Source: Verrucomicrobiales bacterium
GTDB lineage: Bacteria; Verrucomicrobiota; Verrucomicrobiia; Verrucomicrobiales; Akkermansiaceae
Direction of reading: 5' to 3'
Assembly: GCA_002729295.1 (NCBI GenBank)
Contig: PBTU01000113.1
Span: forward strand, 1-8,777
Length of the DNA: 8,777 bases
Both the position numbers and the translations under genes were made by a program. The number at the start of each line of letters is the position of its first letter. The first letter of the stretch is position 1. Shown piece after piece: positions 6,861 through 8,777 of this stretch. The notes beneath the pieces are model-generated. The model did not search any database, was not told where the DNA came from, and worked only from the letters and a program-made list of their open reading frames with translations.

Positions 6861-8777
6861 ATGATTCGTTTTCTGGCACTTTCCCTGACAAGCTCCCTGA
6901 TCTCAGTAGGGCAGGATTTTTGGACTCCCGAACTCCCCTCGGAAATCCAAACCGCCCTCCGCCACGAAATTCTCATCGACACCAAAGCCGAAATGGCTTG
7001 GGGAAAGTTACCCGACCATCCAAAAATAATCTGGCTCGACATCTCCAATCGACGCACCCGCGAGGGCAGAACCTTCAACACTCTGGGCTTTATCGCCAAG
7101 ACCCCCGGAACCATCGAGTTCCCCCCCATTCCCATTGTCCTCGAGGGAAAGGAATTCTTCATTCGGAAGGGAACAATCCGGGCCGTCCCAAATGACCTTC
7201 CAAAAGACTTTGGCCGCTTCAAGGCCCTCTGGAATAACCTGGAAAAGCCCCCAGAGAAAGTCCACCTCGGCGAAGCCATCGAAATTGATTTCATTGAAGA
7301 AACGCGCAGCCAAACCCATCGCCGCCCTACCTTTTTTAAGCTTCCTTCCTCGCGCGCCAGCAATGCCCAGTGGCATCAGTTCCGTAAAGTCGAGGGACGC
7401 AAACCCTCACCTTACGACTACTTTTATGCCGACATGAGCTTCTTCGGAAGCCAGGCTCCCTATACCGTGGACGCGGAGATCATCGACAACGAAATCGTGC
7501 AGACCCGCACCTACCGCTCGCGGCTTTACTTCACCGACCTCGGCATGTCCACCGGCCATCTTGGAGTTACCATCGGGAAGTCGGAATACTTCGCCCGCAC
7601 CTACCTCATTCCCTTCAGCATTGAAGTCCTTCCACTCCCGCCAATCCCCAACAATCAGGTCATCAATACCGGGCTCGTCGGTGATTGGGATTTCCAAACC
7701 TCTATCAGCACCAAGTCCATTCAGGAAAACGAGCCTTTCATCATTCAAATCGAAGCCCGGGGACTTGGCAACCCCAAGCTCGTCAACCCCATTGACCTCT
7801 CCCGGGAAGGCTTTCCCTCGGTCAAAAAATCAGACGATTTCGAGACAAGAATGAGACGCAGCGCCCGCGACAACTGGAAGGACGTCTGGCGCGGAGTATT
7901 TTCCCAAACCCTCATTCCCACCGGCAAGGTCGGCACTTATCCCACGCTCACCATCGCCTCCTTCGACACCATCAATGACGAATGGAAACTTTCCAAGATC
8001 ACGCCCAATCTCACTCTCCCCGGCTTCACCGATGCCGTGGCCGAGATGGAGCCCCGCGCCTCCTTCGACAAGGCCCTCACCCGCCCCGTTCTCCTCAATC
8101 TTCCCATCGCAACTTTTGGTGCCCTCGCTCTCGCACCCTTCCTACCCTTTCTCTTCGGACTGGCCAAAAAACGCCTCGATGACCGCGATCCCGAGAAGGC
8201 TGAAAACGATCGCAAACTCAAAGACCTGATCTCACGGTTCGCCTCGGCTCAAGCCGACCACAACGAAATCAACGACGAACTTTACCCCTTCCTCCGCACC
8301 CGGCTCAAGCTACCCGACGGAGCGACCGGAAGCGAAATCGCAGACAGCCTCCCGGCCAAGGACGGAGAACTAGCGGAACTAATCCGCGAGCACGCCAAAA
8401 CAGCCTTCACCCCGCGCGCCAATTCCACCGACCTCAAATCACTTTCATCCTATCTCGCCAAGATCAGCTTTCTCTTCCTCCTCTGCCTGCAATCCCTGCA
8501 AGGAAGCACTCTGGAAGAAGCGAACGAAGCCTTTAAAAAATCCCGCTTCAACGAGGCCATCGCGATTTACGACAAGCTCATCGAGGATAACCCCGGCCAC
8601 ACGTCGCTGCACTTCAATCTCGCCCAAGCCTATCTCTCCGCCGACGACACCGGACGCGCCCGCGCCGCCTGCCACACTGCTCTGCTTCTCGATCCTCTTG
8701 ACGCCGAAACCCGCGCCCTGATGGATGAAATCCGCAACCGCCAGGGCCAGCCCGCCCTCCCGGGCACCTCACTCATC
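6861..8777 (+). CDS. batD: BatD-like protein fused to a BatE-like TPR domain (3' partial)
   Basis: From the ATG at 6861 the frame stays open for 639 codons to the window end with no stop. The start MIRFLALSLTSSLISVG is a probable signal peptide. Residues about 25-405 are extracytoplasmic and beta-rich. The BatD hallmark is VLPLPPIPNN (256-265), then VGDWDF (273-278), then a GLGNPKLVNP strand (301-310). A membrane helix follows at about 411-433, with KKR after it. Residues about 450-530 form a helical tail (LYPFLRTRLKLPDGATGSEI, 474-493) similar in pattern to DUF4381-like tails. A second hydrophobic stretch (about 531-546) resembles a signal peptide and precedes two TPR-like repeats (about 551-625, including FNEAIAIYDKLIEDNPGH and LHFNLAQAYL), as in BatE. 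The 9-base gap upstream holds no Shine-Dalgarno. BatE usually goes on to membrane helices and an SH3-like domain, which would lie beyond the window. Confidence 0.9.
   Translation, partial: MIRFLALSLTSSLISVGQDFWTPELPSEIQTALRHEILIDTKAEMAWGKLPDHPKIIWLDISNRRTREGRTFNTLGFIAKTPGTIEFPPIPIVLEGKEFFIRKGTIRAVPNDLPKDFGRFKALWNNLEKPPEKVHLGEAIEIDFIEETRSQTHRRPTFFKLPSSRASNAQWHQFRKVEGRKPSPYDYFYADMSFFGSQAPYTVDAEIIDNEIVQTRTYRSRLYFTDLGMSTGHLGVTIGKSEYFARTYLIPFSIEVLPLPPIPNNQVINTGLVGDWDFQTSISTKSIQENEPFIIQIEARGLGNPKLVNPIDLSREGFPSVKKSDDFETRMRRSARDNWKDVWRGVFSQTLIPTGKVGTYPTLTIASFDTINDEWKLSKITPNLTLPGFTDAVAEMEPRASFDKALTRPVLLNLPIATFGALALAPFLPFLFGLAKKRLDDRDPEKAENDRKLKDLISRFASAQADHNEINDELYPFLRTRLKLPDGATGSEIADSLPAKDGELAELIREHAKTAFTPRANSTDLKSLSSYLAKISFLFLLCLQSLQGSTLEEANEAFKKSRFNEAIAIYDKLIEDNPGHTSLHFNLAQAYLSADDTGRARAACHTALLLDPLDAETRALMDEIRNRQGQPALPGTSLI

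Noticed and set aside
8451..8507. A frameshift or missing start codon separating BatD-like and BatE-like parts
   Set aside because: The frame is continuous from 6861 to the end, codon use does not change at the joint, and there is no ATG in frame near it; a genuine fusion is simpler.
1..8777. CRISPR arrays, tRNA/rRNA genes, insertion sequences, attachment sites
   Set aside because: I saw no spaced direct repeats, cloverleaf-like sequence, transposase-like product or terminal inverted repeats.

Overview
This window carries a six-gene, plus-strand co-directional operon of the MoxR / DUF58 / von Willebrand factor A (vWA) / Bat type. Bat stands for 'Bacteroides aerotolerance', a historical name. 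The order is: MoxR AAA+ ATPase (442-1455), DUF58 protein (1462-2328), a two-pass membrane protein with a DUF4381-like cytoplasmic tail (2325-3308), BatA-like membrane vWA protein (3301-4329), a long BatB-like fusion protein (4329-6851), and a BatD-like protein that runs off the right edge (6861->8777). Gaps are at most 9 nt, and three of the five junctions overlap, so one polycistronic transcript is very likely. No product matching transposition, phage or RNA genes was seen.

Organism: the strongly C-ending codon use, the large multi-domain Bat proteins, the Gln/Glu/Gly-rich tail and the 'GSDW' type of thioredoxin-like domain fit the PVC group, most likely Verrucomicrobiota. This is an inference from gene style only; no phylogenetic marker is present. 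Planctomycetota, Lentisphaerota or Bacteroidota relatives are not excluded.

How the genes may work together (established for the families, inferred here): MoxR ATPases are chaperone-like AAA+ machines that act with vWA proteins. The DUF58 protein is probably the soluble partner of MoxR. The BatA-like and BatB-like proteins would display two metal-binding vWA domains at the membrane, and the DUF4381-like and BatD-like proteins would add extracytoplasmic beta-rich domains plus cytoplasmic helical tails. The cellular role of Bat operons is still unsettled (stress, envelope, aerotolerance or virulence roles have been proposed in different bacteria).

The unusual part is domain fusion. The BatB-like protein continues after its vWA domain into a hydrophobic, signal-peptide-like segment, then a thioredoxin-like domain whose CxxC site reads SxxS, then a helical TPR-like region, then an acidic Gly/Glu/Gln tract. 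The BatD-like protein likewise continues through a second signal-peptide-like segment into a BatE-like TPR domain. Both look like fusions of formerly separate exported proteins.

Left edge: positions 1-441 hold no recognisable gene. A partial minus-strand reading frame beginning at 93 with a good Shine-Dalgarno sequence is possible; if real, 94-441 is a divergent promoter region.
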